Assembly (NCBI GenBank): GCA_003150755.1
Contig: QAMT01000004.1
Coordinates: 62,001-126,000, forward strand
Direction: 5' to 3'
DNA length: 64,000 nt
DNA from: Phascolarctobacterium sp.
GTDB lineage: Bacteria; Bacillota; Negativicutes; Acidaminococcales; Acidaminococcaceae
Part shown: positions 8,186 through 15,925 of the stretch, one piece after another
How the letters are laid out: every line of letters begins with the position of its first letter
How positions within the stretch are numbered: position 1 is the stretch's first letter
Translations under genes and position numbers: made by a program
The notes under the pieces: generated by a model
Database searches by the model: none
Told to the model about the DNA's origin: nothing
Seen by the model: only the letters and a program-made list of their open reading frames with translations

Positions 8186-9055
8186 ATGAAACTGGAATTC
8201 TCCAAAATGCACGGCTGCGGCAATGACTATGTATATGTAAACTGCATGGAAAAAGAAGTGCCCAATCCGGGCGCAGTCAGCGAATATGTAAGCCACAGGC
8301 GTTTCGGCATAGGTTCTGACGGGCTTATTTTAATCATGCCGTCCGATAAAGCTGATTTCAGGATGCGTATGTTCAACGCCGATGCTTCCGAAGGCAAAAT
8401 GTGCGGCAACGGCATCCGCTGCGTGGCAAAATATGTTTACGATAAAGGCTTAACCGATAAAACCACCTTTACCATAGAAACTTTATCCGGCATTAAAACC
8501 ATTGACGTTACTTTAAAAGACGGCAAGGTTGCAGAAGCATCTGTCGATATGGGCAAGCCTGTTTTCAAATGTACGGATATTCCGATGATAAGCGACCATT
8601 TTGTGTTTGTTGACCAGGGCCTTGTAATTGCCGAAGACGTTGTTTACAACGGCACGGCAGTATCAATGGGCAACCCGCATTTTGTAACCTTTGTTGAAGA
8701 TGTGGACAGCCTTGACCTTGAAAAATTAGGGCCTTTGTTTGAGCATCACAAACTGTTCCCTGAAGGCGTTAATACCGAATTTGTACAGGTTATCGACAAA
8801 AATACCGTTAAATTCCGCGTATGGGAACGCGGCAGCGGCGAAACCTGGGCCTGCGGCACGGGTGCCTGTGCAGTTGCGGTTGCCTGCGTAACCTTAAACA
8901 ACGCCGGTAAGCGTGATGAAGAACTGACGGTTATCGCTAAGGGCGGCGAACTTAAAGTAACCTACTGCAAAAATGACAGCGTTATTTTAAAAGGCCCTGC
9001 TACTTTAGTTTTCGACGGAGTAATTGATATTCCGGATGAAATAGTTTCCAAATAA
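8186..9055 (+). CDS. dapF: Diaminopimelate epimerase
   Basis: Converts LL-diaminopimelate to the meso form for peptidoglycan and lysine. The 289-residue product shows both active-site Cys regions: MCGNGIRC (proton donor side, about residue 73) and ACGTGACAVA (about residue 225), plus the HGCGNDY start of the fold. ATG 8186 lies 7 nt after GGGAGG; the in-frame ATG at 8180 is only one base from it and is rejected. dapL follows 37 bases later, so the last two dap steps are encoded together (DapL makes the LL form, DapF epimerises it). Confidence 0.95.
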   Translation: MKLEFSKMHGCGNDYVYVNCMEKEVPNPGAVSEYVSHRRFGIGSDGLILIMPSDKADFRMRMFNADASEGKMCGNGIRCVAKYVYDKGLTDKTTFTIETLSGIKTIDVTLKDGKVAEASVDMGKPVFKCTDIPMISDHFVFVDQGLVIAEDVVYNGTAVSMGNPHFVTFVEDVDSLDLEKLGPLFEHHKLFPEGVNTEFVQVIDKNTVKFRVWERGSGETWACGTGACAVAVACVTLNNAGKRDEELTVIAKGGELKVTYCKNDSVILKGPATLVFDGVIDIPDEIVSK

Positions 9056-9092
9056 TTTTTATAATATTTTAATCAATGGGGGAATTTACAAC

Positions 9093-10289
9093 ATGGCATT
9101 AGTAAACCAAAATTATTGCAATTTGAAAGAAAGCTACCTGTTTTCGCAAATCGCGCATAAGGTGGCAGAATTTACGGCGGCGCATCCCGAAAAGAAAATT
9201 ATAAAAATGGGTATCGGCGACGTAACACTGCCGTTGGCGCCTGCTGTTATCGAAGCAATGCAAAAGGCTGTTGCTGAGATGGGTGTTAAGGAAACCTTCC
9301 GCGGTTATGGACCGGAGCAGGGCTATGATTTTCTGCATGAAGCCATTGCAAAATATTATGCAAGTTTCGGCGTAGAGGTTGCCAGCGATGAAATTTTCAT
9401 CAGCGACGGCGCTAAAAGCGATTGCGGCAACATGACTGATATTTTCAGCAACGACAATGTAATTCTGATTCCGGACCCGGTTTATCCGGTTTACCTCGAT
9501 ACCAATGTTATGCGCGGACGCAAAATTATTTATATGCAGGGCAACCCTGAAAATGACTTTTTGCCGATGCCTGATGACAGCGTAAAGGCAGATATTATTT
9601 ATCTGTGCTCGCCGAATAACCCGACCGGCGCTGTTTACACCAAAGAACAGCTGGAAAAATGGGTTGCTTATGCACTGAAAAATGATGCTGTTATTTTATA
9701 TGATGCAGCTTATGAAGCTTTCATCAGCGACCCGAGTATTCCGCGCAGCATTTTTGCCATTGAAGGCGCTAAAAAATGCGCTATTGAACTGTGTTCGCTC
9801 TCTAAAACTGCTGGCTTTACCGGCACCCGCTGCGGCTATACCATTGTGCCGCATGATTTGGTACGCAAAACCAAAGACGGACAGGAAATGTCACTGAACA
9901 AAATGTGGCTGCGCCGTCAGACCACTAAATTCAACGGCGTGCCTTACATTATTCAGCGTGGCGCAGAAGCTGTTTTCAGCGAAGAAGGCCAGAAACAGTG
10001 CCGTGAAATGCTGGCCTTTTATAAGGAAAACGCGCGTATTATGGCAGAAGCGCTGACCAAGAAAGGCATTAAATTCTACGGCGGTACCCATTCCCCGTAC
10101 ATTTGGATGCAGTGCCCCAACGGTATGGGTTCTTGGGAGTTTTTTGATTACCTGCTGGAAAAACTGGCAGTTGTCGGCACTCCGGGAGCAGGTTTCGGCG
10201 CTATGGGCGAAGGCTATTTCCGTCTGACCGCTTTCGGCAGCAGGGAAAACACCATTGAAGCCATGGAAAGAATCGAAAAAGGTTTATAA
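9093..10289 (+). CDS. dapL: LL-diaminopimelate aminotransferase
   Basis: PLP enzyme that makes LL-diaminopimelate directly from tetrahydrodipicolinate, bypassing the acyl-blocked DapD/DapC/DapE steps. The 398-residue product is a class I/II aminotransferase with the DapL-type start (NLKESYLFSQI), the SPNNPTG loop, the YDAAYEAF segment and the PLP Lys in SLSKTAGFTGTR at about residue 238. The GFGAMGEGYFRLTAFG ending is also typical. The start has GGGGG 11 bases upstream. It shares an operon with dapF and is followed by a terminator. Confidence 0.95.
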   Translation: MALVNQNYCNLKESYLFSQIAHKVAEFTAAHPEKKIIKMGIGDVTLPLAPAVIEAMQKAVAEMGVKETFRGYGPEQGYDFLHEAIAKYYASFGVEVASDEIFISDGAKSDCGNMTDIFSNDNVILIPDPVYPVYLDTNVMRGRKIIYMQGNPENDFLPMPDDSVKADIIYLCSPNNPTGAVYTKEQLEKWVAYALKNDAVILYDAAYEAFISDPSIPRSIFAIEGAKKCAIELCSLSKTAGFTGTRCGYTIVPHDLVRKTKDGQEMSLNKMWLRRQTTKFNGVPYIIQRGAEAVFSEEGQKQCREMLAFYKENARIMAEALTKKGIKFYGGTHSPYIWMQCPNGMGSWEFFDYLLEKLAVVGTPGAGFGAMGEGYFRLTAFGSRENTIEAMERIEKGL

Positions 10290-10301
10290 AAAATATGTGA
10301 A

Positions 10302-10337
10302 AAGCAGGTGAAAAATGTTTTCGCCTGCTTTTTTTGT
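10302..10337 (+). terminator. Intrinsic terminator of dapF-dapL
   Basis: AAGCAGGTGAAAA at 10302-10314 pairs with TTTTCGCCTGCTT at 10318-10330 (one T-G pair, 3-nt loop), followed by TTTTT. An ATG inside this hairpin (10308) is in frame with the next gene but is not its start. Confidence 0.9.
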
Positions 10338-10339
10338 GC

Positions 10340-10345
10340 TATAAT
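10340..10345 (+). promoter_or_regulatory. Extended -10 element
   Basis: TGC-TATAAT just after the dapL terminator, about 31 nt before the start of the next gene. No good -35 box, which fits an extended -10 promoter. Confidence 0.5.
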
Positions 10346-10376
10346 AGGTAAAGATAAATTTAAGGGAGGTTCTTTG

Positions 10377-10802
10377 ATGAAAAAAATTTTACTGATTGTG
10401 ATGATGCTTGTAATGTGCGTATCTTCCGCTTGCTTTGCCAGCGATGGCAGCGTACTGGATGCGGAAGCAAAAATGGTTGACCAGTTTTTGGGCGCATCTT
10501 CTTATAAGAATGTTTCTTCGATTTTAAGCGACGATATGAAAGCTAATTTTGATGAAACAAAATTCAATGAATACAAAGCAAGCATTACTAAAGATTTGGG
10601 CGCTTATAAAGAAAAACAGCTTGTTCAGGTTATTAAACGCCCGGGCCTTGACCGTTTGGTTTTCGGCGCAGGCTTTGAAGGCGACAAAGTTATGATGGTT
10701 ATTGCTGATTTTGCCGTTAACAACGAAAAACCGCTGCTGTTAAACATTGCCATTGTTCCGCCTCAGCCGGCAAATGAACAGGGCAGCGAAGAAAAGAAAT
10801 AA
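10377..10802 (+). CDS. Small exported protein, DUF3887-like
   Basis: The 141-residue product has a clear signal peptide (MKKILLIVMMLVMCVSSACFAS) with a likely cut after CFA. The mature part (SVLDAEAKMVDQFLGA, SSILSDDMKANFD, a DLGAYKEKQLVQV strand) resembles DUF3887/NTF2-like small secreted domains; this is a weak family call and the function is unknown. ATG 10377 has GGGAGG 7 nt upstream. It has its own promoter and is followed by a terminator, so it is a monocistronic unit. Confidence 0.7.
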   Translation: MKKILLIVMMLVMCVSSACFASDGSVLDAEAKMVDQFLGASSYKNVSSILSDDMKANFDETKFNEYKASITKDLGAYKEKQLVQVIKRPGLDRLVFGAGFEGDKVMMVIADFAVNNEKPLLLNIAIVPPQPANEQGSEEKK

Positions 10803-10842
10803 TAATTTAGCGCAGTTAGTTAAAAACTGAACAGACGAAATT

Positions 10843-10876
10843 AAAACCGGGTGCTGCATAAGCAGGCCCGGTTTTG
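10843..10876 (+). terminator. Intrinsic terminator
   Basis: AAAACCGGG (10843-10851) pairs with CCCGGTTTT (10867-10875) with an inner CTG/CAG. It ends the small exported-protein transcript. Confidence 0.75.
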
Positions 10877-10920
10877 TGCGTTTGGCGTATGATTTTGTAT
10901 TATTAATGTTAAATTCAGCA

Positions 10921-11059
10921 CCGAAGATTCATACTATGGCAACAGCGCAAAAATGCTGCGGCTCATCCGGTTCCGTCCTGGCTGTGCTGCCGGACTTTCA
11001 GAGTATAGTGTTTTGATTTTAGCCGCATTTTTGAGCTATTGTAATAGTACAATCTTTGG
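10921..11059. other. Long imperfect hairpin element, candidate ncRNA or MITE
   Basis: The ends pair over about 30 bp. AAGATT pairs with AATCTT, ACTAT (10933-10937) with ATAGT (11044-11048), CAA with TTG, AGC with GCT, CAAAAAT (10948-10954) with ATTTTTG (11027-11033), and GCGGCT (10958-10963) with AGCCGC (11021-11026). The inside holds a second hairpin, TCCGG/CCGGA at 10966-10994, and a 26-nt unpaired tract. It lies between convergent genes and has no coding sense. It could be a structured small RNA on either strand or a miniature inverted-repeat element. Confidence 0.5.
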
Positions 11060-11070
11060 TAGTTATGATT

Positions 11071-11814
11071 TTAGTTTAATATTCTATACCATACCAGCAT
11101 AACTCCGTAAATTACAGGCTGGTGCAGCATATACGCTGCCAGTGAATGGCGTCCTAAAAATGAAAGCGGTTTTACATCAAAATTAAAAACAGCAGCTTTA
11201 TTTATAGAGCCTGCGCAAAGGCGGCAGATAAAATAACCGGCGGTGTAAATAAACAACCACGGCAGAATGGGAAAATAATCTGCCGAGTGAAAATTATCAG
11301 GCGGCAGGCCGAGCCATGCCGTAAAATAATTGGCGTACAAAGTTTGCGGAAGTGCGCACTGCCAACCGGCAAAGCCGATATAGCCGTGTATGATATTTTT
11401 TAAAGCAAAAAACAAAACAAGGCTTGCCGTTAATCCGCCCCAGGGCGAAATAAAACGGAGCAATTTTTTTAGCGGCAGCATTAGCAGCATGGCGCTGCCC
11501 ATGAATGCTAAAACGCCGAAGCTGATGATATTATGCCCGTCAAAAAAATAAGTAACGGCAAAAATAAAAAAGGCGCAGCCCAAAACAACAAGGCTGCGCT
11601 TTAAATGTTTATGCGACAGCGCCCAGCAAAATCCCGAAAGCAAAATAAACAGCGCCGCAACGCTTTGCTGCCATAAATAAGCAGGCGGCGTGTGCAGCCA
11701 CTTGATGCTTTGCCCGAAAAGATTATCCATATTCCACAGGACGTGGTAAACAAACATATTTATCAGCGCTGCGCCGCGCAGAACATCAATTAACGGACGG
11801 CGTTCAGTTTTCAT
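11071..11814 (-). CDS. DUF1624 / heparan-alpha-glucosaminide N-acetyltransferase-like membrane protein
   Basis: A 247-residue integral membrane protein with about seven hydrophobic segments. The start (ERRPLIDVLRGAALINMFVYHV) carries the RGxA(A/L)xxM...H pattern of the DUF1624/HGSNAT acyltransferase group, in which the conserved His is proposed to take part in acyl transfer across the membrane. The ending (PLSFLGRHSLAAYMLHQPV) is also typical. The substrate is unknown. The start codon at 11814 overlaps the stop of a 33-codon ORF (11905-11804), implying translational coupling. Confidence 0.75.
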   Translation of the reverse strand: MKTERRPLIDVLRGAALINMFVYHVLWNMDNLFGQSIKWLHTPPAYLWQQSVAALFILLSGFCWALSHKHLKRSLVVLGCAFFIFAVTYFFDGHNIISFGVLAFMGSAMLLMLPLKKLLRFISPWGGLTASLVLFFALKNIIHGYIGFAGWQCALPQTLYANYFTAWLGLPPDNFHSADYFPILPWLFIYTAGYFICRLCAGSINKAAVFNFDVKPLSFLGRHSLAAYMLHQPVIYGVMLVWYRILN

Positions 11815-11905
11815 TAACGGTTTCTTCGTCCTTGCGTTTTTTACGCAGCAGGCAGTAGGCAATAAAGGCTAAGATAAGCAGAAAGATCCAGGTAGTTTTT
11901 TTCAT
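11804..11905 (-). CDS. 33-residue single-span membrane peptide
   Basis: ATG at 11905 (minus strand) has a strong GGGAGG ribosome site and encodes 33 residues: a short hydrophobic helix (residues 6-20, WIFLLILAFIAYCLL), then a basic RKKRK stop-transfer run and an acidic tail. The stop TGA overlaps the ATG of the DUF1624 gene. The good ribosome site, membrane-protein logic and overlap support a real gene. It is not recognised as a known family; a small partner subunit of the membrane acyltransferase is a reasonable guess. Confidence 0.65.
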   Translation of the reverse strand: MKKTTWIFLLILAFIAYCLLRKKRKDEETVNEN

Positions 11906-12033
11906 GTCGGTCAGCCTCCCATTATCAGCTTTATATTTTTAGTATAACACTTTTAGACTTAAAGCGCCATTTTATGTTACAAAAATAATTTGTAAACCGC
12001 CATAAATTTGACATAGTTTATGTGTAATATATA

Positions 12034-12062
12034 TTTAACAACAAGGACGAAAATGTTATAAT
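12034..12062 (+). promoter_or_regulatory. Promoter of the MacAB-like operon
   Basis: TTTAAC at 12034-12039, a 17-bp spacer and TATAAT at 12057-12062. A second possible promoter (TTGACA near 12008 with TATATT 16 bp later) lies just upstream. Confidence 0.55.
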
Positions 12063-12088
12063 CTAATTAGTGAAAGCTAATCAGATTA
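12059..12088. promoter_or_regulatory. Inverted repeat over the start of the MacAB-like transcript
   Basis: TAATCTAATTAG (12059-12070) and CTAATCAGATTA (12077-12088) are inverted repeats with one mismatch and a 6-nt spacer. They overlap the -10 box and end just before the AGGAGGGG ribosome site. This is a good position for a repressor operator; as RNA it could also affect ribosome access. Confidence 0.5.
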
Positions 12089-12105
12089 TCAGGAGGGGTA
12101 CAGCG

Positions 12106-13161
12106 ATGAAATTTATCAAGAACAATAAATACGTAATTGGTTTTCTGGTTATTCTTGCTGCAATCTGCTATGCCGGGTATTCTTACTATCAAAGCATTAC
12201 GCAGGTTGAAACAACTGTTAAAACGGCAAAGGTTGAATACGGCACGCTGAAAGACAGCATTTCGGCGACGGGCAGCCTGAGCGCGGTAGATAACGTCGAT
12301 ATAAGCTCTAAAATTACTGGCCGCATTGTAGAAGTGCTGGTAGAAGAAAACCAGCATGTCGATGCAGGGCAGGTGCTTGTAAGGCTTGACAGCACTGCGC
12401 TTGAGGCAACGGCACGCCAGATGAAGGCACGCCTTGACAATGCGCTTTTAACCTATAACCGTTATACGGCGCTTCTGGCGCAGGGCGCTATTTCGCAGAG
12501 CGATTTTGACCTGGCGGAATCTGATTATATCGTGGCGAAAGCTAACTACGACCAGGCCGTTTCTGATGTGAACGATACCGTTATTACTTCCCCGATTTCC
12601 GGTTATATTATCGGCGAACCTACTCCGGTCGGACAAACTATCAGCTCCGGTATCAGCGAGCCGCAGGTAATTATGTCGGTGGCAAACCTTGATGATATGC
12701 AGATTGATACCTTGGTGGATGAATCCGATATCGGCCGTGTTAAAGTAGGGCAGACTGTTGAATTTACCGTCGATGCTTATCCGGAAGAAACCTTTACCGG
12801 TACGGTGCGTTTGATTTCGCGCTCTGCGGTGACGGAAGACAATGTAATTTATTACACTGTTTATGTTGATGTTGCCAACCCCGAAGGCAAACTGCTGCCG
12901 ACGATGACTGCAAGAACGAATATTATTATTGAACAGCTTGACAATACATTGATGGTGCCTTCCAACTGCATTTATTATGAGGATGGGCGCAGTTATGTAA
13001 AAGTTTATGACGAAAAGGCCAAAACATCGCGCGATGTTGACGTGAAAGTTGGCCTGACAGGTGAAGAAAATATTGCTGTTACGGGCGATATCAAAGAAGG
13101 CGACGTGCTGCTGGTAAAACAGCGCGCAACGCAGCAGAACAATATGAGAGGGCCGATTTAA
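12106..13161 (+). CDS. macA: MacA-like periplasmic adaptor (HlyD/RND membrane-fusion family)
   Basis: A 351-residue adaptor linking an inner-membrane exporter to the outer envelope. It has an N-terminal membrane anchor (about residues 9-27), a biotinyl-lipoyl-like half-domain (VEVLVEENQHVDAGQVLVRLD region), a short alpha-hairpin rich in Ala/Leu/Asp (about 105-150), the second lipoyl half, and beta-barrel domains. ATG 12106 has AGGAGGGG upstream; the longer reading to 12070 runs through the operator region. ATPase and permease genes follow, so it forms a tripartite export system; the cargo is unknown. Confidence 0.85.
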   Translation: MKFIKNNKYVIGFLVILAAICYAGYSYYQSITQVETTVKTAKVEYGTLKDSISATGSLSAVDNVDISSKITGRIVEVLVEENQHVDAGQVLVRLDSTALEATARQMKARLDNALLTYNRYTALLAQGAISQSDFDLAESDYIVAKANYDQAVSDVNDTVITSPISGYIIGEPTPVGQTISSGISEPQVIMSVANLDDMQIDTLVDESDIGRVKVGQTVEFTVDAYPEETFTGTVRLISRSAVTEDNVIYYTVYVDVANPEGKLLPTMTARTNIIIEQLDNTLMVPSNCIYYEDGRSYVKVYDEKAKTSRDVDVKVGLTGEENIAVTGDIKEGDVLLVKQRATQQNNMRGPI

Positions 13162-13183
13162 CAGGCCGTGAAAGAGGCAGGAC

Positions 13184-13867
13184 ATGGCAGAAATAATCAG
13201 GCTTGTAGACATAGTAAAATCATATGTAATGGGCGACAGCATCGTGCATGCGCTGGACCATGTTAATACCAGCATTGGCGAAAGTGAGTTCACATCGATT
13301 ATGGGTCCTTCCGGCAGCGGCAAATCTACAATGATGAACATTTTAGGCTGCCTGGACAGGCCTACCAGCGGGCATTATTTTCTGCGCGGGCGCGATATTG
13401 CCGGTTACGACGATAACGAGCTGGCGCATACCCGCAATGCGGAGATAGGCTTTGTGTTTCAGAACTTTAACCTGCTGCCGAAGCTGACGGCGCAGGTAAA
13501 TGTAGCCTTGCCGCTGGTATATGCCGGTGTGGCCGAGGAAGAACGCATGGAACGGGCAGCTAAGGCGCTTGATGCCGTAGGACTTGGCAACAGGCTTGAC
13601 CACAAGCCCAACGAGATGAGCGGCGGCCAGCGTCAGCGTGTGGCTATTGCCCGCGCGCTGGTCAATAATCCGGCTATTATTATGGCGGATGAACCGACCG
13701 GCAACCTTGATACAAAATCCAGCTATGAAATTATGGATATTTTTAAAGCGATGAATGACGAAGGCAAAACCATTGTTATGGTTACGCACGAACCGGATAT
13801 TGCCGAGCAGACCAAACGTATTCTGGTTATGCGCGACGGCAAGCTCGTCAGCGACGAGTGGAGGTGA
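13184..13867 (+). CDS. ABC exporter ATP-binding protein (MacB/LolD type)
   Basis: A 227-residue ATPase with Walker A GPSGSGKST, Q-loop VFQNFNLLP, signature MSGGQRQR, Walker B IIMADEPTGNLD and the switch His in VTHEP. The TGNLDT sequence after Walker B marks the MacB/LolD/FtsE subgroup. In E. coli MacB this domain is fused to the permease; here it is a separate polypeptide whose gene ends 6 nt before the permease start. The ATG has GAGGCAGG upstream. Confidence 0.9.
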   Translation: MAEIIRLVDIVKSYVMGDSIVHALDHVNTSIGESEFTSIMGPSGSGKSTMMNILGCLDRPTSGHYFLRGRDIAGYDDNELAHTRNAEIGFVFQNFNLLPKLTAQVNVALPLVYAGVAEEERMERAAKALDAVGLGNRLDHKPNEMSGGQRQRVAIARALVNNPAIIMADEPTGNLDTKSSYEIMDIFKAMNDEGKTIVMVTHEPDIAEQTKRILVMRDGKLVSDEWR

Positions 13868-13872
13868 CGCTG

Positions 13873-15087
13873 ATGTTTAACGAATCTATCAAAATGGCGC
13901 TGGATGGCATGTTCAGCAACAAGCTGCGTACATTCCTGACACTTTTGGGCATCATCATCGGCGTCGGCGCGGTAATTGCCATGGTCAGCCTGGGCTTTGG
14001 CGTAAAAGAGCAGATTAAAAGCAATATTTCCAGCCTGGGCAGTAACCTTTTGATTGTAATGAGCGGCGGGCGCACACCGAGCGGCGCGCGTTTGCCAATG
14101 GGCGAAGGCGCACGCCTGACGGCGGAGGATGCTGAAGCCATCGAAAGGCAGATTGACGGCATTGCCCACGTTGCCCCTGCGGTATCGCGCAGCTACCAGC
14201 TTGTTGCCGGCAACCAGAACTGGACGGCAAATGTTGAAGGTACAACGCCGAATATTCTTGATATCAGAAATTATACGCTTGAAGATGGGCGCAACCTTAC
14301 GCAGCGCGACCTGACGAGCCGCGACCGCGTTTGTGTTATCGGCCAGACGATTGTAGAAAACCTGTTTCCTGACGGCGACGCTGTTGGCAAAACCGTGCGC
14401 ATCAATAAAGCCCCGTTTAAGGTAGTCGGAGTTTTGCAGGCTATGGGCCAGTCCTCCAGCGGGCAGGACCAGGATGACGTTGTGTTTATCCCGCTGACGA
14501 CGGCGCAGAACCGCATGATGGGCATTACCTATATCAGCCGTATTACGATTCAGGCTGAAAACGAAAATGTTATCGACCAGGTACAGGCAGATGTAGAAGC
14601 GCTTTTGCGTGTACGCCATAAAATCCAGGACAATGATTATGATGATTTTACCGTGCGTAACCTGGCGGCGTTGATGGATACGATGATGGAAACCGCCAAC
14701 ACGATTACCATGCTGCTTGGCTGCATTGCAGCTATCAGCCTTCTGGTCGGCGGCATCGGCATTATGAACATTATGCTGGTATCGGTAACGGAACGCACGC
14801 GCGAAATAGGTATCCGCAAGGCGCTTGGCGCAACGTATGACAATATACTTTTGCAGTTTTTGATTGAAGCAATGGTTATCGGCATTGTCGGCGGTACGCT
14901 GGGCGTACTCCTGGGCGTCGGTGCGTCTTATGCCATCAGCTATTTTGCAGGGTGGATGACGATAATTTCCGTGCCGGTAATTTTAATCGCCGTGCTGTTT
15001 TCCGTCGGCATCGGCCTGTTTTTCGGCATTTACCCGGCGCGCAAAGCGGCGCTGCTTGACCCGATTGAGGCATTGCGTTATGAATAA
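13873..15087 (+). CDS. MacB-like ABC exporter permease (FtsX domain)
   Basis: A 404-residue membrane protein with the MacB layout: an N-terminal helix (about 19-45), a large extracytoplasmic MacB_PCD domain (about 45-265), then three C-terminal helices forming the FtsX domain. The TERTREIGIRKALGA motif at about 310-325 is the coupling loop of this family. ATG 13873 has GTGGAGGTGA upstream and lies a few bases after the ATPase stop. With the adaptor it should form a mechanotransmission-type exporter; no outer-membrane channel gene is nearby. Confidence 0.9.
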   Translation: MFNESIKMALDGMFSNKLRTFLTLLGIIIGVGAVIAMVSLGFGVKEQIKSNISSLGSNLLIVMSGGRTPSGARLPMGEGARLTAEDAEAIERQIDGIAHVAPAVSRSYQLVAGNQNWTANVEGTTPNILDIRNYTLEDGRNLTQRDLTSRDRVCVIGQTIVENLFPDGDAVGKTVRINKAPFKVVGVLQAMGQSSSGQDQDDVVFIPLTTAQNRMMGITYISRITIQAENENVIDQVQADVEALLRVRHKIQDNDYDDFTVRNLAALMDTMMETANTITMLLGCIAAISLLVGGIGIMNIMLVSVTERTREIGIRKALGATYDNILLQFLIEAMVIGIVGGTLGVLLGVGASYAISYFAGWMTIISVPVILIAVLFSVGIGLFFGIYPARKAALLDPIEALRYE

Positions 15088-15256
15088 CGGCAATAAACAT
15101 AAAACCACATATAAAGAAGTTTTAGCGGCCTTCTATGAATATCTTAGAAGGCCTAAAACTGTTTTTGATATTAAAGACCGGTTAAAGGCCTTAATTTTTT
15201 TTGCAATAATTATCCTGATATTGGAGAAAATGGCTCAATTTTTTGCCGAGATGTGA
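15080..15256 (+). CDS. Possible 58-residue membrane peptide
   Basis: ATG 15080 overlaps the end of the permease gene and opens a 58-codon frame: a polar N-terminal half, then one hydrophobic segment (IFFAIIILILEKMAQFF). A strong terminator-like hairpin (15118-15166) lies inside it, so transcripts of the exporter operon would often stop before the gene is complete. It may be a real small gene read only on readthrough, or a chance frame. Confidence 0.35.
   Translation: MNNGNKHKTTYKEVLAAFYEYLRRPKTVFDIKDRLKALIFFAIIILILEKMAQFFAEM
15118..15166 (+). terminator. Intrinsic terminator of the MacAB-like operon
   Basis: AGTTTTA (15118-15124) pairs with TAAAACT (15154-15160), and GGCCTTCTA (15127-15135) with TAGAAGGCC (15145-15153), with a 2-nt bulge, followed by GTTTTTG. 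Confidence 0.75.
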
Positions 15257-15261
15257 TATAA

Positions 15262-15267
15262 TTACTT
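15262..15267 (+). promoter_or_regulatory. Possible extended -10 promoter for nadD
   Basis: TGA-TATAAT just upstream of the nadD start, with a weak -35 region. The position is approximate within a few bases. It would drive the nadD-yqeK-LCP-rsfS-S1 cluster. Confidence 0.4.
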
Positions 15268-15300
15268 GATAGATATGTTTTATTTTGGAGGAAAGCAGCT

Positions 15301-15906
15301 GTGACAGTAAAAAAGCTGGGCATTATCGGCGGGTCGTTCGACCCTATACATAAGGGCCATTTAAGCAGCGCGGAATTTGTTTACCGCACGCTCAACCTTG
15401 ACAAGGTGCTGTTTGTGCCGGCCTATATCGCTCCGCATAAAATCGGCATGGAATTTGCCACAGCCGCAGACCGCTACCGCATGACGGAACTGGCGGTTAA
15501 GGACTGCCCTCATTTTGCGGTGAGCGATGTGGAGATAAAGCGCAGCGGCATTTCCTATACTTACGATACGGTGCTGGAGCTGAAAAAGCAGTATCCGGAT
15601 TATGAGCTTTATTTTATCGTCGGTGCGGATTCTGTGCCGCAGCTTAATACCTGGCACAATATTTACGGGCTTTTGCAGGAGGTTACTTTTGTTGCCGTAG
15701 CAAGGCCGGGTTATGCCGAAGCTTTTGCCAGGGCCTGCGAGGATTTCGGCGGTTTGGGCGAAGAAAAAATATTGCTTCTGAAGATGCCGGAGCTTGCCGT
15801 ATCGTCAACAGACATCCGCGAGCGCGTGAAAAACGGCGCAGCCATTGACGGCATGGTGCCGGAGGCTGTGCGCGATTATATTTTGCAAAAGGGTTTATAC
15901 CGTTAA
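15301..15906 (+). CDS. nadD: Nicotinate-nucleotide adenylyltransferase
   Basis: Adenylates nicotinate mononucleotide to deamido-NAD in NAD synthesis. The 201-residue product has the nucleotidyltransferase motif GGSFDPIHKGHL at the N-terminus, the FVPAYIAPHK loop, and the C-terminal SSTDIRERV (ISSTxIR) motif. The start is GTG 15301 with GGAGGAAAG upstream. It begins the conserved nadD-yqeK-LCP-rsfS cluster of many Firmicutes. Confidence 0.94.
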   Translation: MTVKKLGIIGGSFDPIHKGHLSSAEFVYRTLNLDKVLFVPAYIAPHKIGMEFATAADRYRMTELAVKDCPHFAVSDVEIKRSGISYTYDTVLELKKQYPDYELYFIVGADSVPQLNTWHNIYGLLQEVTFVAVARPGYAEAFARACEDFGGLGEEKILLLKMPELAVSSTDIRERVKNGAAIDGMVPEAVRDYILQKGLYR

Positions 15907-15925
15907 CCGGTAGGAAGGAGCAGGC

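Noticed and set aside
10308..10376. Upstream ATG extending the small exported protein
   Set aside because: It lies inside the dapL terminator hairpin and before the -10 box; the signal peptide starts at 10377.
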